Assembly (NCBI RefSeq): GCF_002128425.1
Contig: NZ_NESS01000013.1
Span: forward strand, 1-64,000
DNA from: Gottfriedia acidiceleris
GTDB lineage: Bacteria; Bacillota; Bacilli; Bacillales; Bacillaceae_G
Length of the DNA stretch: 64,000 bases
Direction: 5' to 3'
Position 1 is the first letter of the stretch; every line of letters begins with the position of its first letter. Of this stretch, positions 42,548 to 51,627 are shown in pieces. The notes under the pieces are model-generated. The model was not told where the DNA came from and did no database searches. It was given only the letters and a program-made list of their open reading frames with translations. Made by a program: the position numbers and the translations under genes.

Positions 42548-43024
42548 TTAAATGAATAAATTAACCTTACCTTCTTCTGCCTCACCAATATAAGCTGCAA
42601 CACCTGCATACTGTATATTTTCTAATAACTCTTCTTCTTTTAGACCTAACAAATCCATTGTCATTGTACACGCTACTAAATTTATATCTTGTTCTTGGGC
42701 CATTTCAATTAATTGTGGCAAAGGTAGTGCATTATGTTTCTTAATAATGTCTTTAATCATTTTTGATCCAAAACCAGCAAAATTCATTTTGGAAAGTCCC
42801 ATTTTATCAGCGCCTCTAGGCATCATCTTTCCAAACATCTTTTCAATAAAACCTTTTTTAGTTACTACATGCTCACCTTTTCGTAAAGCATTTAATCCCC
42901 AAAATGTATGAAAAATAGTTACTTCATGATCAAAAGCTGCTGCACCGTTCGCAATAATGTAGGCCGCCATTGCTTTATCATAATCACCACTAAATAAAAT
43001 GATATTAGTTTTCTTAGTTGTCAT
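42548..43024 (-). CDS. yrkE: DsrE/DsrF-like sulfur-relay protein (YrkE)
   Basis: A 158-residue DsrE/DsrF-family protein. The N-terminal strand is NIILFSGDYDKAMAAYI, a Lys/Met-rich insertion (GFIEKMFGKMMPRG) follows, and the conserved cysteine lies in NLVACTMTMDLLG. It takes part in sulfur transfer with TusA proteins. The ATG at 43024 has AAGGAG seven bases upstream. It is the first structural gene behind two operator palindromes. Length agrees with B. subtilis YrkE (160). Confidence 0.88.
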   Translation of the reverse strand: MTTKKTNIILFSGDYDKAMAAYIIANGAAAFDHEVTIFHTFWGLNALRKGEHVVTKKGFIEKMFGKMMPRGADKMGLSKMNFAGFGSKMIKDIIKKHNALPLPQLIEMAQEQDINLVACTMTMDLLGLKEEELLENIQYAGVAAYIGEAEEGKVNLFI

Positions 43025-43045
43025 ATTCTTCTCCTTATCGTTCTT

Positions 43046-43063
43046 TATACCCACTAGGGTATA
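43046..43063. promoter_or_regulatory. CstR-type operator before yrkE, proximal
   Basis: TATACCCACTAGGGTATA, an almost perfect palindrome 22 bases before yrkE. It belongs to the same family as the sites at 43096 and 43488. Confidence 0.7.
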
Positions 43064-43095
43064 CAACAAAACAAAAAATATATTCTATCTATACT

Positions 43096-43113
43096 ATTAC
43101 CCCTATGGGTATA
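43096..43113. promoter_or_regulatory. CstR-type operator before yrkE, distal
   Basis: ATTACCCCTATGGGTATA, a second copy 50 bases further upstream, between yrkE and cstR. Confidence 0.68.
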
Positions 43114-43149
43114 TGATATTAAAAATAAAAAATGGTGTCAAACTATATA

Positions 43150-43410
43150 TTATCTACTTTTTACAAGTAAATTTACTGCTTCCTTCACTAAATCTTCAGC
43201 ATCTTGCCCGTTTTCATTCGCATTTTGGACACAATCAACTAAGTTTGAGCTTACTACTACGCCAATCGTACGATCTAAAGCTGATTTAACTGCTGATAAT
43301 TGTATAATGACGTCTTTACAGTTTTTCTCATCTTCCATCATTTTTAAAATTCCACGAATTTGCCCTTCAATTCGCTTTACTCTATTTTTTACTGGATCAT
43401 TATATTTCAT
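43150..43410 (-). CDS. cstR: CsoR-family persulfide-sensing repressor CstR-like
   Basis: An 86-residue CsoR/RcnR-family four-helix repressor. The two sensing cysteines are C31 (EKNCKDV) and C60 (LVDCV). Position 56, where copper-binding CsoR has histidine, is asparagine, which fits the persulfide sensor CstR and not a copper sensor. It should release its operators when the cysteines react with persulfides. It lies at the head of the operon; one operator precedes it and two follow it. No perfect ribosome site; AGGGGTG lies upstream of the ATG. Confidence 0.85.
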   Translation of the reverse strand: MKYNDPVKNRVKRIEGQIRGILKMMEDEKNCKDVIIQLSAVKSALDRTIGVVVSSNLVDCVQNANENGQDAEDLVKEAVNLLVKSR

Positions 43411-43487
43411 TAAATCACCCCTAACTTATAGAACCAGTTAAGCAAACCAATTATTTGAATAAATGTGTAATATTCTTACTTGTAATA

Positions 43488-43505
43488 TATACCCCTAAGG
43501 GTATA
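43488..43505. promoter_or_regulatory. CstR-type operator before cstR
   Basis: TATACCCCTAAGGGTATA, a near-perfect palindrome about 80 bases before cstR. It suggests autoregulation. Confidence 0.7.
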
Positions 43506-43551
43506 ATGTCAACCAACTAATTTTTATAAATGAGTTAAAAGTAGATTATCA

Positions 43552-43580
43552 ACAAAAAAAGATCACAATAAAGTGATCAC
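43552..43580 (-). terminator. Terminator of the PLP enzyme gene
   Basis: On the minus strand TGATCAC pairs with GTGATC(T) around TTTATT, followed by T7. It closes the aminotransferase-fold gene ending at 43604. Confidence 0.75.
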
Positions 43581-43603
43581 TTATAACAGGTTACTTTGAA
43601 ATT

Positions 43604-45079
43604 TTATGATTTTACTTTCATTTCGATCTCAAAGTAAGTTCCTACTTCCATAACTGCTTCGTCTTTATAGATAAAGTCATTTTTTTCTGTTAAATAAATA
43701 TAATCTTTAGACCATTCTTCAATGTTTTGAATAATCTCTTTTAGCGCATTAGTGAATATGAATACTTCTTCATTCGTCGTCGTTGGATGAACACTCATAC
43801 GAATCCAACCAGGCTTTACGCTAATATTGCCATTATCAATTTCATCTGTAATCGCTTTAGACATTTCTCTTGTAATATTGAGTAGCATATGCCCATAAGT
43901 ACCCGCACATGAACAACCACCTCGTACTTGAATTCCGTACCGATCATTTAATAATCTAACTACTAAATTATGATGAATATCTTTTAAATAAAAAGAATAA
44001 AAACCTAATCTTGAACTATTTGAATCTTCAAGTAACACTACATTTTCAATTGTTCTAAGTTCATCTAATACGATGTGTGCTAACTCTTCTTCTCGATTTA
44101 GTATATTCATTGTACCCATTGTATCTTTTACTTTAATTGCGAGTGCTGTTCTAATTGTTTGCAGAAACCCTGGAGTACCTCCATCTTCTCTTTCACGAAT
44201 ATTGTTAATATATTTTTTCTCCCCCCATGGATTTGTCCATTCAACCGTTCCTCCGCCTGGATGATCAGGAATTTTATTTTGATACATTGAAGAGTCGAAT
44301 ATCAAAACTCCACTACTACCAGGTCCTCCTAAAAACTTGTGTGGAGAAAACAGAATTGCATCAAGTTTTTCCATCGGATCACTAGGATGCATATCAATAT
44401 CAACATAAGGCGCAGAAGCTGAGAAATCGACAAAACAAACGCCATTATATTCATGCATTAGTCTAGCTAGCTTATGATAAGGTGTAATTAATCCAGATAC
44501 ATTCGAACAAGCACTGAAGGACCCAATTAGTTTTCGTTTATTTTTATAAAACTCAAGTCGATTTCTTAAATACTCTATATCGACTACATTATTAGCACAG
44601 TTCGGTACAACTTCTACATCACAAATCGTCTCTAACCACGAAGTATGATTGCTATGATGCTCCATGCTTGTGATAAAAACAACCGGTCTTTCTTCCTCAG
44701 GTAAACTTAATCGGAAGTGGAAATTTTCATGTATTTTTAGCCCTAAAATACGTTGAAACTTATTCATTACGCCAGTCATTCCTGATCCATCAGTTATGAT
44801 TGTATCAGAAGCGCTTGCATTTACATGTTCCTTTATGATTTTTAATGCCTCATGATAACAATTCGTCATCGTACTTCCAGTTATATTTGATTCCGTATGC
44901 GTATTTGCAACATACGGACCAAAAGTTGAAAGTAATTTTTCTTCAACCGGTCCATATAGCCTACCACTTGCAGCCCAATCTAAGTAGATAATTTTCTTTT
45001 CACCAAATGGCGATAAGAATGTTTTTTCATTTCCAATAATCTCTTTTCTAAATTGTGAAAAATACTTTTCTAAATTCAA
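43604..45079 (-). CDS. Class V aminotransferase-fold PLP enzyme (cysteine-desulfurase-like)
   Basis: A 491-residue class V PLP enzyme. It starts with IIYLDWAASGRLYGPV, has MEHHSNHTSW for cofactor stacking, the PLP aspartate in VCFVDFSAS, the lysine in SPHKFLGGPGSSG, and a cysteine loop RGGCSCAG where cysteine desulfurases keep their catalytic cysteine. It is longer than SufS/IscS (about 400) with an extended C-terminus. Substrate unknown; a desulfurase or a related lyase is likely. The TTG start has AGGAG nine bases upstream. A palindrome like those of the persulfide operon lies about 85-102 bases upstream, so it is probably induced together with it. Confidence 0.78.
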   Translation of the reverse strand: MNLEKYFSQFRKEIIGNEKTFLSPFGEKKIIYLDWAASGRLYGPVEEKLLSTFGPYVANTHTESNITGSTMTNCYHEALKIIKEHVNASASDTIITDGSGMTGVMNKFQRILGLKIHENFHFRLSLPEEERPVVFITSMEHHSNHTSWLETICDVEVVPNCANNVVDIEYLRNRLEFYKNKRKLIGSFSACSNVSGLITPYHKLARLMHEYNGVCFVDFSASAPYVDIDMHPSDPMEKLDAILFSPHKFLGGPGSSGVLIFDSSMYQNKIPDHPGGGTVEWTNPWGEKKYINNIREREDGGTPGFLQTIRTALAIKVKDTMGTMNILNREEELAHIVLDELRTIENVVLLEDSNSSRLGFYSFYLKDIHHNLVVRLLNDRYGIQVRGGCSCAGTYGHMLLNITREMSKAITDEIDNGNISVKPGWIRMSVHPTTTNEEVFIFTNALKEIIQNIEEWSKDYIYLTEKNDFIYKDEAVMEVGTYFEIEMKVKS

Positions 45080-45163
45080 TTTTATCGCTCCTAATGAGAA
45101 TATGTTTTGTGCTTTTTAATCGGAAGTCTCTGTTTATTTAATAATGATAAAACCGAGTATTCC

Positions 45164-45181
45164 AATACCCTATTGGGTATT
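45164..45181. promoter_or_regulatory. CstR-type operator before the PLP enzyme gene
   Basis: AATACCCTATTGGGTATT, a near-perfect palindrome of the same type as the four sites in the persulfide operon, 85 bases upstream of the PLP enzyme gene. Confidence 0.65.
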
Positions 45182-45196
45182 ATATAAAATGCACTG

Positions 45197-45229
45197 AAGC
45201 CAGTCCGCTCATGACGGAATGGCTTTTTA
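45197..45229 (+). terminator. Orphan plus-strand hairpin with T-run
   Basis: AGCCAGTCCG pairs with CGGAATGGCT around CTCATGA and is followed by TTTTAA. It looks like a terminator for plus-strand transcription, but no plus-strand gene lies upstream. The remaining bases to 45393 are AT-rich with a weak TAGTATAA/TTATACTA hairpin just after dsdA and no gene. Confidence 0.5.
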
Positions 45230-45393
45230 AAGTAATTTATCAATTTTTAAACAGAACCAATCAAAAAGAAAATATCTTGCGTCAAAATCTAAATAGAAAA
45301 CATTATTTACTTATACAAATATATGTCAAATTATTCTGCATTGAAAGAATTTTTTTATTTTTAAAATATTAGTATAATTTTATACTATCTATT

Positions 45394-46731
45394 TTATTTA
45401 AAAAGAGATCCTTTTTGATAGTACTCTTTCATCATTTTTTCTGGGACCATACTACCACCAGTACCCCAAATTATATGAGTACTTCTCTCCATTTTTTTCA
45501 CTAAATTATTTTTTAATATATATTCTTTACCTTCATTAAATAATTTGATTGGACCAATCATACCAGCTAATGCCGATGGTTCTAAATAAATTTCCTCTGT
45601 ATCAGCTAACTCTTTTAACATCGAATATAATTTTTCATCACTAACTGTATAACTCCCACTTAACAAAGGCTCAATTACTTTTCCAACAAAACCGGATGGT
45701 CGCCCTACAGCTAACCCATCAGCATCTGTTTTATTATCAATACCGAAATCTTGCACCGAAACTTGATCATGGAGTCCAGTCATTAATCCAAGCATCATAC
45801 AAGGAGAATGAGTAGGCTCAGCAAAAAAACAGTGAACATTATCTTTAAATAATAATTTCAAACCAAACGCCACGCCACCTGGACCTCCTCCAACTCCGCA
45901 AGGTAAATACACAAATAATGGATTTTTTTCATTAATTGTAATCTGTAATTCCTCTAATTGCTTTTTTAATCGTGAAGCTGCTACTGCATATCCTAAAAAT
46001 AAATCATGTGAATTCTCATCGTCTACAAAATAACAATTGGGATCTGCCTCAGCTTGGATTCTGCCTTCTTCTACTGCCTTACTATAATCCGCTTCGTACT
46101 CAATAACATTTACGTTTTTGCTTCTAAGCAAATCTTTTTTCCATTGCTTTGCATCTGCTGACATATGTACTGTTACTTTAAAACCTAACTTTGCACTAAT
46201 TATTCCAATGCTCATACCTAAATTACCTGTAGATCCTACAGCAATTGAATAGTTTGAGAAAAAATCTTGAAATTGATCATTATCTAAAATTGAATAATCA
46301 TCCTCAATCGATAATAAACGATGTTCTAAAGCTAGTTTTTCAGCATGCTTTAAAATTTCATAAATGCCACCTCTTGCTTTAATTGAACCTGATATCGGTA
46401 AGTGACTATCACACTTTAAAAATAGTTCTCCTAATATAGTTTGTTGAAAATTTTTCTCTAACGATTGTTTCATGGAAGGTATTTTTACTAAAGGAGATTC
46501 AATAATGCCATTTGTTTTTACTGTTTCTGGAAAAACCTTTGATATATATGGTGCAAACCTTTTTAATCGTTCATCCGCATCGTTTACATCCTCTTGAGAT
46601 AGAGGTGTTTTTTTAATTGCATTTTGAAACAGTTCAAGATTTGGGTTTAGCCAAAGATGCTCTTCTAAGTTAATAAGTTTTTTTAGCACTGGATAATTTT
46701 GTATATATCTTTGAATATCAATTTTCTCCAT
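45394..46731 (-). CDS. dsdA: D-serine ammonia-lyase DsdA
   Basis: A 445-residue fold-type II PLP enzyme that turns D-serine into pyruvate and ammonia. The PLP lysine lies in [14 protein letters not shown], the glycine loop that holds the phosphate in [11 protein letters not shown], and [16 protein letters not shown] further on; length and WLNP at the N-terminus fit DsdA (442). The ATG at 46731 has AGGAGG seven bases upstream. It appears monocistronic, with neither the dsdC regulator nor the dsdX permease next to it. Confidence 0.92.
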   Translation of the reverse strand: MEKIDIQRYIQNYPVLKKLINLEEHLWLNPNLELFQNAIKKTPLSQEDVNDADERLKRFAPYISKVFPETVKTNGIIESPLVKIPSMKQSLEKNFQQTILGELFLKCDSHLPISGSIKARGGIYEILKHAEKLALEHRLLSIEDDYSILDNDQFQDFFSNYSIAVGSTGNLGMSIGIISAKLGFKVTVHMSADAKQWKKDLLRSKNVNVIEYEADYSKAVEEGRIQAEADPNCYFVDDENSHDLFLGYAVAASRLKKQLEELQITINEKNPLFVYLPCGVGGGPGGVAFGLKLLFKDNVHCFFAEPTHSPCMMLGLMTGLHDQVSVQDFGIDNKTDADGLAVGRPSGFVGKVIEPLLSGSYTVSDEKLYSMLKELADTEEIYLEPSALAGMIGPIKLFNEGKEYILKNNLVKKMERSTHIIWGTGGSMVPEKMMKEYYQKGSLFK

Positions 46732-46890
46732 CAAATTACCTCCTTACTTTTGTCAGTTTATTTAAAGTTTAACAGATATTATGACTAGGTCAGTAATTTT
46801 GTTTAATAATTAGAAAGTTAGCTCCTTTTCGATGAGAGCTACTAGAATAGCTTCGATTATTAATCTTTTGTAAATTTCCAGGGGAAGACA

Positions 46891-46919
46891 TTGGTTTCGA
46901 ATTTGATTCAAACTATACT
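46891..46919 (+). promoter_or_regulatory. Promoter of chrA
   Basis: TTGGTT (46891-46896), 17 bases, TATACT (46914-46919), 30 bases before the chrA start. No operator seen. Confidence 0.6.
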
Positions 46920-46949
46920 ATTTCTATGTAACAGTTTTTGGAGGAAAAT

Positions 46950-48143
46950 ATGAATCTTAATCATAAAAATAAGAAGTTAAAAACTTTATTAGAATTATTT
47001 TTTATTTCTACTAAATTAGGCTTAACTTCTTTCGGAGGACCTATAGCTCATTTAGGTTATTTTCATAAAGAATATGTAAGAAAGAGAAGGTGGATTGACG
47101 ATCAAAATTATGCCGACTTAGTTGCATTATCGCAATTTTTGCCAGGTCCAGCCAGTAGCCAAGTTGGAATTGGTATTGGAGTCATCCGTGCAGGAGTAAT
47201 AGGTGGCATTGTTTCATTTATCGGCTTTACAATGCCTTCAGTAATCTTACTTATACTATTTGCCTTATTACTAAAAGGATCCGATATAAAACATTCAGGC
47301 TGGATTCATGGACTAAAACTGGTTGCGGTGCCGATTGTTGCACAAGCTATTTTAGGCATGGTAAAGAACTTAACACCTGATTTAAAAAGGAAAGCTCTTG
47401 CTTTGTTTGCAATGCTTTCTACCTTAATATGGCAAACGACATTTACTCAAATTACCGTCATTTTAATTTCTTCAATTGTAGGATATTTTCTATATCAGGA
47501 TAATGAAAATAGTGATAAAACAATACTAATTACGAATATCTCAAAAAAAGTTTCAGTTTTTTGTATTGCTATATTTTTTATTTTATTAGCTTTATTACCT
47601 TTCATTAATTCTATTACATCGTCTAAATGGATCTCTATATTTGATAGTTTCTATAGGACAGGATCGCTGGTATTTGGTGGAGGTCATGTGGTTCTTCCTT
47701 TACTTGAACGTGAGTTTGTTCCTACTGGATGGCTAAACAAAGAAACATTTTTGGCTGGATATGGTGCGACGCAGGCTGTACCTGGACCATTATTTACGTT
47801 TGCTGCCTATTTAGGGGCTGTTATGATGGATTGGCAAGGAGGTTTAATAGCATCTATTGCCATCTTTTTACCTGCATTCTTACTTATTTTAGGTACTCTC
47901 CCATTTTGGTCTAGTATGCGTCGTAATTCGAAATTAAGGAGAGCTTTATTAGGCGTAAACGCAGCAGTAGTTGGGATTTTAATTTCAGCATTTTGTAATC
48001 CAATATGGATTAGCTCTGTATTTTCGATTATTGACTTTCTAATCGTAGCGATTTTATTTAGTATGTTAGTTCTTATGAAATTACCACCTTGGATCATTGT
48101 ACTTGTAGGAGCAATTAGCGGGGAAATTTTATCTAGAATATAA
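46950..48143 (+). CDS. chrA: Chromate transporter ChrA (two-domain form)
   Basis: A 397-residue CHR-superfamily membrane protein made of two homologous halves. Each has its own signature: TSFGGPIAHLGYF, FLPGPASSQVGIGIG in the first, and VFGGGHVVLPLLE, GATQAVPGPLFTFAAYLG in the second. It is expected to export chromate, or to act as a sulfate-type anion carrier. The ATG at 46950 has GGAGG five bases upstream; an earlier TTG overlaps the ribosome site. It is monocistronic and ends at a shared bidirectional terminator. Confidence 0.9.
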   Translation: MNLNHKNKKLKTLLELFFISTKLGLTSFGGPIAHLGYFHKEYVRKRRWIDDQNYADLVALSQFLPGPASSQVGIGIGVIRAGVIGGIVSFIGFTMPSVILLILFALLLKGSDIKHSGWIHGLKLVAVPIVAQAILGMVKNLTPDLKRKALALFAMLSTLIWQTTFTQITVILISSIVGYFLYQDNENSDKTILITNISKKVSVFCIAIFFILLALLPFINSITSSKWISIFDSFYRTGSLVFGGGHVVLPLLEREFVPTGWLNKETFLAGYGATQAVPGPLFTFAAYLGAVMMDWQGGLIASIAIFLPAFLLILGTLPFWSSMRRNSKLRRALLGVNAAVVGILISAFCNPIWISSVFSIIDFLIVAILFSMLVLMKLPPWIIVLVGAISGEILSRI

Positions 48144-48219
48144 ATTAACTTTTGTGGAATAAAACTGTTCAAACATTAGGAAAATAAGTTCCTTGTCATT
48201 TTAGAAGGACAAATCCAAT

Positions 48220-48263
48220 AAAAAAGCAGAAAAACTCTTTCAAATGTTTTTTCTGCTTTTTTA
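48220..48263. terminator. Bidirectional terminator between chrA and glycerate kinase
   Basis: AAAAGCAGAAAAAC pairs with GTTTTTTCTGCTTTT, flanked by A and T runs. It serves both convergent units. Confidence 0.85.
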
Positions 48264-48270
48264 TTTAAAT

Positions 48271-49392
48271 TTATTTTAACAGTATAGCAATATTTCTTGT
48301 AGTTCTTTCTATATTGTCAAATGCATTTTTCATTACATCTTCAATTGGTAAGATGGCTGGAATAGTTGGAAAAATAGCATCGATTCCGTGTTTATATAAC
48401 TCTTCAATTCCATCACCGATACTACCACAAATCGCAATTACTTTTGCATTAGATGGGGCACATGCAGCTGCTCCAACTGGCGCTTTTCCATAAATAGTTT
48501 GCCCATCCATTCTTCCCTCTCCTACAATTACAATGTCTGCATCCTTACATACCTCCACAACATTTAATTGTTCAAGGACAAGTTCAATGCCTTTTTTTAT
48601 GGAAGCATTTGCGAATAGCATAAGACCTGCGCCCATGCCCCCGCCTGCACCGCTACCTGGTATTTCTGAAACGGATTTATTCAAATATCGCTCTGTAATC
48701 GTATAGAAGTTTTTCATCGCTTCATCCATCGTCGGTAATTGATTAGTAGTTAGTCCTTTTTGGGGACCAAATATATAAGTTGCACCATTTCTACCATTCA
48801 ACTGGTTAACAACGTCTGCTGCTATCGTGATTTTTACTTGATCTAAAAGCGGTGTTTTATTTTTATCAGACATTGAAGCTACTTTTAGAAGTGCCTCACC
48901 ATTACTTTGAATTTCTTTTCCTTTTTCATCAAAGAATTGATAGCCAAGAGCTGTAGCCATACCAATTCCACCGTCATTCGTAGAGCTACCTCCAACACCA
49001 ATTATTAGTTCAGTAGCTCCACGTTCAATCGCATAAATCATCAACTCACCAACACCAAATGATGTAGTTTGTAATGGATTACGCTTATCAAGCGGTACGA
49101 GGTGTAAGCCACATGCTTCGGCCATTTCGATGAATGCCGTTTTATGATCTTTAGAAAATGCTATTTTAGCTTGCACTTTTTCATTCAGCGGGCCAGTTAC
49201 TTCAACACTTTCAATCTCGCCACCATTCGAAGCAATTAGTGCTTGTACTGTACCTTCCCCTCCATCAGCAAGTGGTAATAAATGATATTCTGCATTTGGA
49301 AATACGGAATGAAAGCCTTTATGAATGGCATTAGCTACATTCATTGCATCCAAGCTTTCTTTAAAGGAATCAGGTAATATTACTACTTTCAT
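48271..49392 (-). CDS. Glycerate kinase (GarK/GlxK family)
   Basis: A 373-residue glycerate kinase: MKVVILPDSFKESLDA at the start, LADGGEGTV, GVGGSSTNDGGIGMATALG and GSGAGGGMGAGL are the family's signature blocks. It phosphorylates D-glycerate, giving 2- or 3-phosphoglycerate for glycolysis. It is the last gene of the glycoside operon. Its presence fits a glucosylglycerate phosphorylase at the head of the operon, which releases glycerate. E. coli's ycj operon has no such gene. AGGAGG precedes the ATG. Confidence 0.9.
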   Translation of the reverse strand: MKVVILPDSFKESLDAMNVANAIHKGFHSVFPNAEYHLLPLADGGEGTVQALIASNGGEIESVEVTGPLNEKVQAKIAFSKDHKTAFIEMAEACGLHLVPLDKRNPLQTTSFGVGELMIYAIERGATELIIGVGGSSTNDGGIGMATALGYQFFDEKGKEIQSNGEALLKVASMSDKNKTPLLDQVKITIAADVVNQLNGRNGATYIFGPQKGLTTNQLPTMDEAMKNFYTITERYLNKSVSEIPGSGAGGGMGAGLMLFANASIKKGIELVLEQLNVVEVCKDADIVIVGEGRMDGQTIYGKAPVGAAACAPSNAKVIAICGSIGDGIEELYKHGIDAIFPTIPAILPIEDVMKNAFDNIERTTRNIAILLK

Positions 49393-49404
49393 TTGTCCTC
49401 CTCC

Positions 49405-51627
49405 TTAAAGTGATGCGATAATTTGATCTGTTAAGTTAAATAATTCTCCATTAATTTCGATGGCAACTTCTGTATCAGTTTGTTTTGTTATCGTTACAGA
49501 TTCCTGCGTAATTGTAATCTCAAGATTTGTACTTTGCCAATGGAACGGGAATGAAAGTTTGTCCCAGTTTTTAGGTAAGTTAGGATTAATTTTTAGCTTA
49601 TTGGATTCCATCGTAACATTTGCAAAACCAAATATGGTTGCTAACCAATTCGCACCTAGAGATGCTGCATGTATTCCTTCATCTGATGATTTCGGATTTG
49701 GACCTAGATCGATTAAGCAAGCTTCTTGGAAGAATCGATAAGCATTTTCTTTTTCTCCACATCTTGCAGCAACAATTGCATGGATGGCTTTACTAAGTGA
49801 AGAATCATGAATTGTATGCTCCTCATAATAGTGCAAATTCTTTTTAACAACATCCTCTTCAAATAAAGTAGGGAAAAGGTATAGTAGCATTACTACATCA
49901 GCTTGCTTTAAAATTTGCATCTCATTTACTTCTTGACGTGAATAATCAAAAAGAATTGCCTGACTACCTTGTTTTTGTTTATATTTTGATAAATCAATTG
50001 CTGGTTTCGATAAAAATGTATCATCCTGTGGAATAATATTTTTTGCATTTGGTCCTGGCAAGTAAAGTCGATTTAGAAAATCCTTACCACTCTCAAAAAT
50101 TTCAGCATCGATGTTATTATACTTTTCCATAAAACTCAAAGCTTGTTGAACATTATAATAAGCCATATAGTTCGTATAAGCATTATTATTAATATGTTCA
50201 GTATATTCATCAGGTCCGATTACATTATTAATAGAAAGTGCTTGATTTTCTTCTGTCGTACGACTTATCCAAAAACGTGCTGTTTCTTTTAGTAATTCAA
50301 GCCCTTCATTCGCCATAAATGTCTCATCAAGTGTATTTTCATAGTATTGAATAACTGAATATGCAATGTCAGCAACAATATGATGTTCAGCAAGAGCTGA
50401 AGCTACTTTTTGACGTTTACCCGTTAGAATATTAATAGCTGCATATTCTGGCGTTTCTTCCATACCAGAAAATGCACTTTCCCATGGGAATAAAGCTCCA
50501 GAATAGCCATTTTTAGTAGCCTTCTCTTTTGCTTCTTTAATATGAAGATAGCGGTATCTTAATAAGTTTCTTGTTACATCTGGATCAGTGAACAAATGAA
50601 ACGGTGCAATAAAGATTTCCGTATCCCAGAATACATGACCTTTGTATCCTTCACCTGTTAATCCCTTTGCTCCAACGCTAAAACGATCATCATGTGCAGG
50701 TGTCATTATTTCAATATGGTAAAGTGAAAAATCTAATGCTACTTGATCTATAGCTTCTTTAGAAGATATGATTACGCGTTTCTTTTTCCAAAACTCATTC
50801 CATTTTATAGATGAGCTTACTAATAGACAATCGTAACCATTATCAAGATTTTCTTGAACAGTATGAATACTTGATAGTGCCGGATCTTCTACAGACAAGT
50901 CATTTGAAGTATAAACAGCACTTAATTTTTCTAATTCAAACGGCTGATCGACGACTAAATCATGTTTAATGATCGTCAAAAGTTGTCTGTTTTTAGCCAC
51001 AAAAGAAACATCACTTTCACTTGAAACTTTACATGAAGTTGCCATTGCAATTGAGTGATCACTTTCAGTTGTTCTATAGACAGCATGCATTATTTTTTTA
51101 TCAATAACTCTTACGTTTTCTTCTAAAAGATGTTGCTTTCCAAAGTTAGACATTTGCGCATCAATACCAGTCGTAATTTTAATTGATGCACTACAATCTA
51201 AACTAACTACACTAACTTTAGATGCAAGTAAATGTAAATTATCTTTTGAAACAAAGCGCTGGAATTTTAAACAAAAGCGATTACCTTCTTTGTTTTTCCA
51301 AATAACTTCTTTTATTAGTTCTCCATTTTGCATATTTAAAGTACGGTCATAAGATAGTACTTCTCCTGTTAAAACTGAAAATATTTCATTATTTATTTCG
51401 ATTTTAATGCCAACTAAATCTGGTAAATTGACTAGCTCTGTAATATCATTTGGTGTAAATTTATTATAAATACCTGCCACATACATACCACGGGTTTGTT
51501 CAGAATAATATTCATCATGACTAGCACGTAAACCTAAATACCCATTTCCAAGAGCCATGATTGTTGCATATTTATTTATATATTGTAAATCAAATTGTTT
51601 TTCATTTATTACATTTACTTCATTCAT
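49405..51627 (-). CDS. GH65 glycoside phosphorylase, kojibiose-phosphorylase-like (YcjT type)
   Basis: A 740-residue GH65 enzyme with the N-terminal beta-sandwich (1-270), linker and (alpha/alpha)6 barrel. The general acid is the glutamate in IGPDEYTEHINNNAYTN, and the phosphate region is near KQADVVMLLYLF and SSLSKAIHAIVAARCG. By position it corresponds to YcjT of E. coli, a kojibiose phosphorylase that yields beta-glucose 1-phosphate, which the beta-phosphoglucomutase encoded at 61031 can use. Other GH65 specificities are possible. The ATG overlaps the previous stop by four bases. Confidence 0.87.
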   Translation of the reverse strand: MNEVNVINEKQFDLQYINKYATIMALGNGYLGLRASHDEYYSEQTRGMYVAGIYNKFTPNDITELVNLPDLVGIKIEINNEIFSVLTGEVLSYDRTLNMQNGELIKEVIWKNKEGNRFCLKFQRFVSKDNLHLLASKVSVVSLDCSASIKITTGIDAQMSNFGKQHLLEENVRVIDKKIMHAVYRTTESDHSIAMATSCKVSSESDVSFVAKNRQLLTIIKHDLVVDQPFELEKLSAVYTSNDLSVEDPALSSIHTVQENLDNGYDCLLVSSSIKWNEFWKKKRVIISSKEAIDQVALDFSLYHIEIMTPAHDDRFSVGAKGLTGEGYKGHVFWDTEIFIAPFHLFTDPDVTRNLLRYRYLHIKEAKEKATKNGYSGALFPWESAFSGMEETPEYAAINILTGKRQKVASALAEHHIVADIAYSVIQYYENTLDETFMANEGLELLKETARFWISRTTEENQALSINNVIGPDEYTEHINNNAYTNYMAYYNVQQALSFMEKYNNIDAEIFESGKDFLNRLYLPGPNAKNIIPQDDTFLSKPAIDLSKYKQKQGSQAILFDYSRQEVNEMQILKQADVVMLLYLFPTLFEEDVVKKNLHYYEEHTIHDSSLSKAIHAIVAARCGEKENAYRFFQEACLIDLGPNPKSSDEGIHAASLGANWLATIFGFANVTMESNKLKINPNLPKNWDKLSFPFHWQSTNLEITITQESVTITKQTDTEVAIEINGELFNLTDQIIASL

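Noticed and set aside
43349..43440. CsoR-family gene as a copper sensor
   Set aside because: No copper ATPase or chaperone gene is nearby, the metal histidine is replaced by asparagine, and all neighbours are sulfur-transfer genes.
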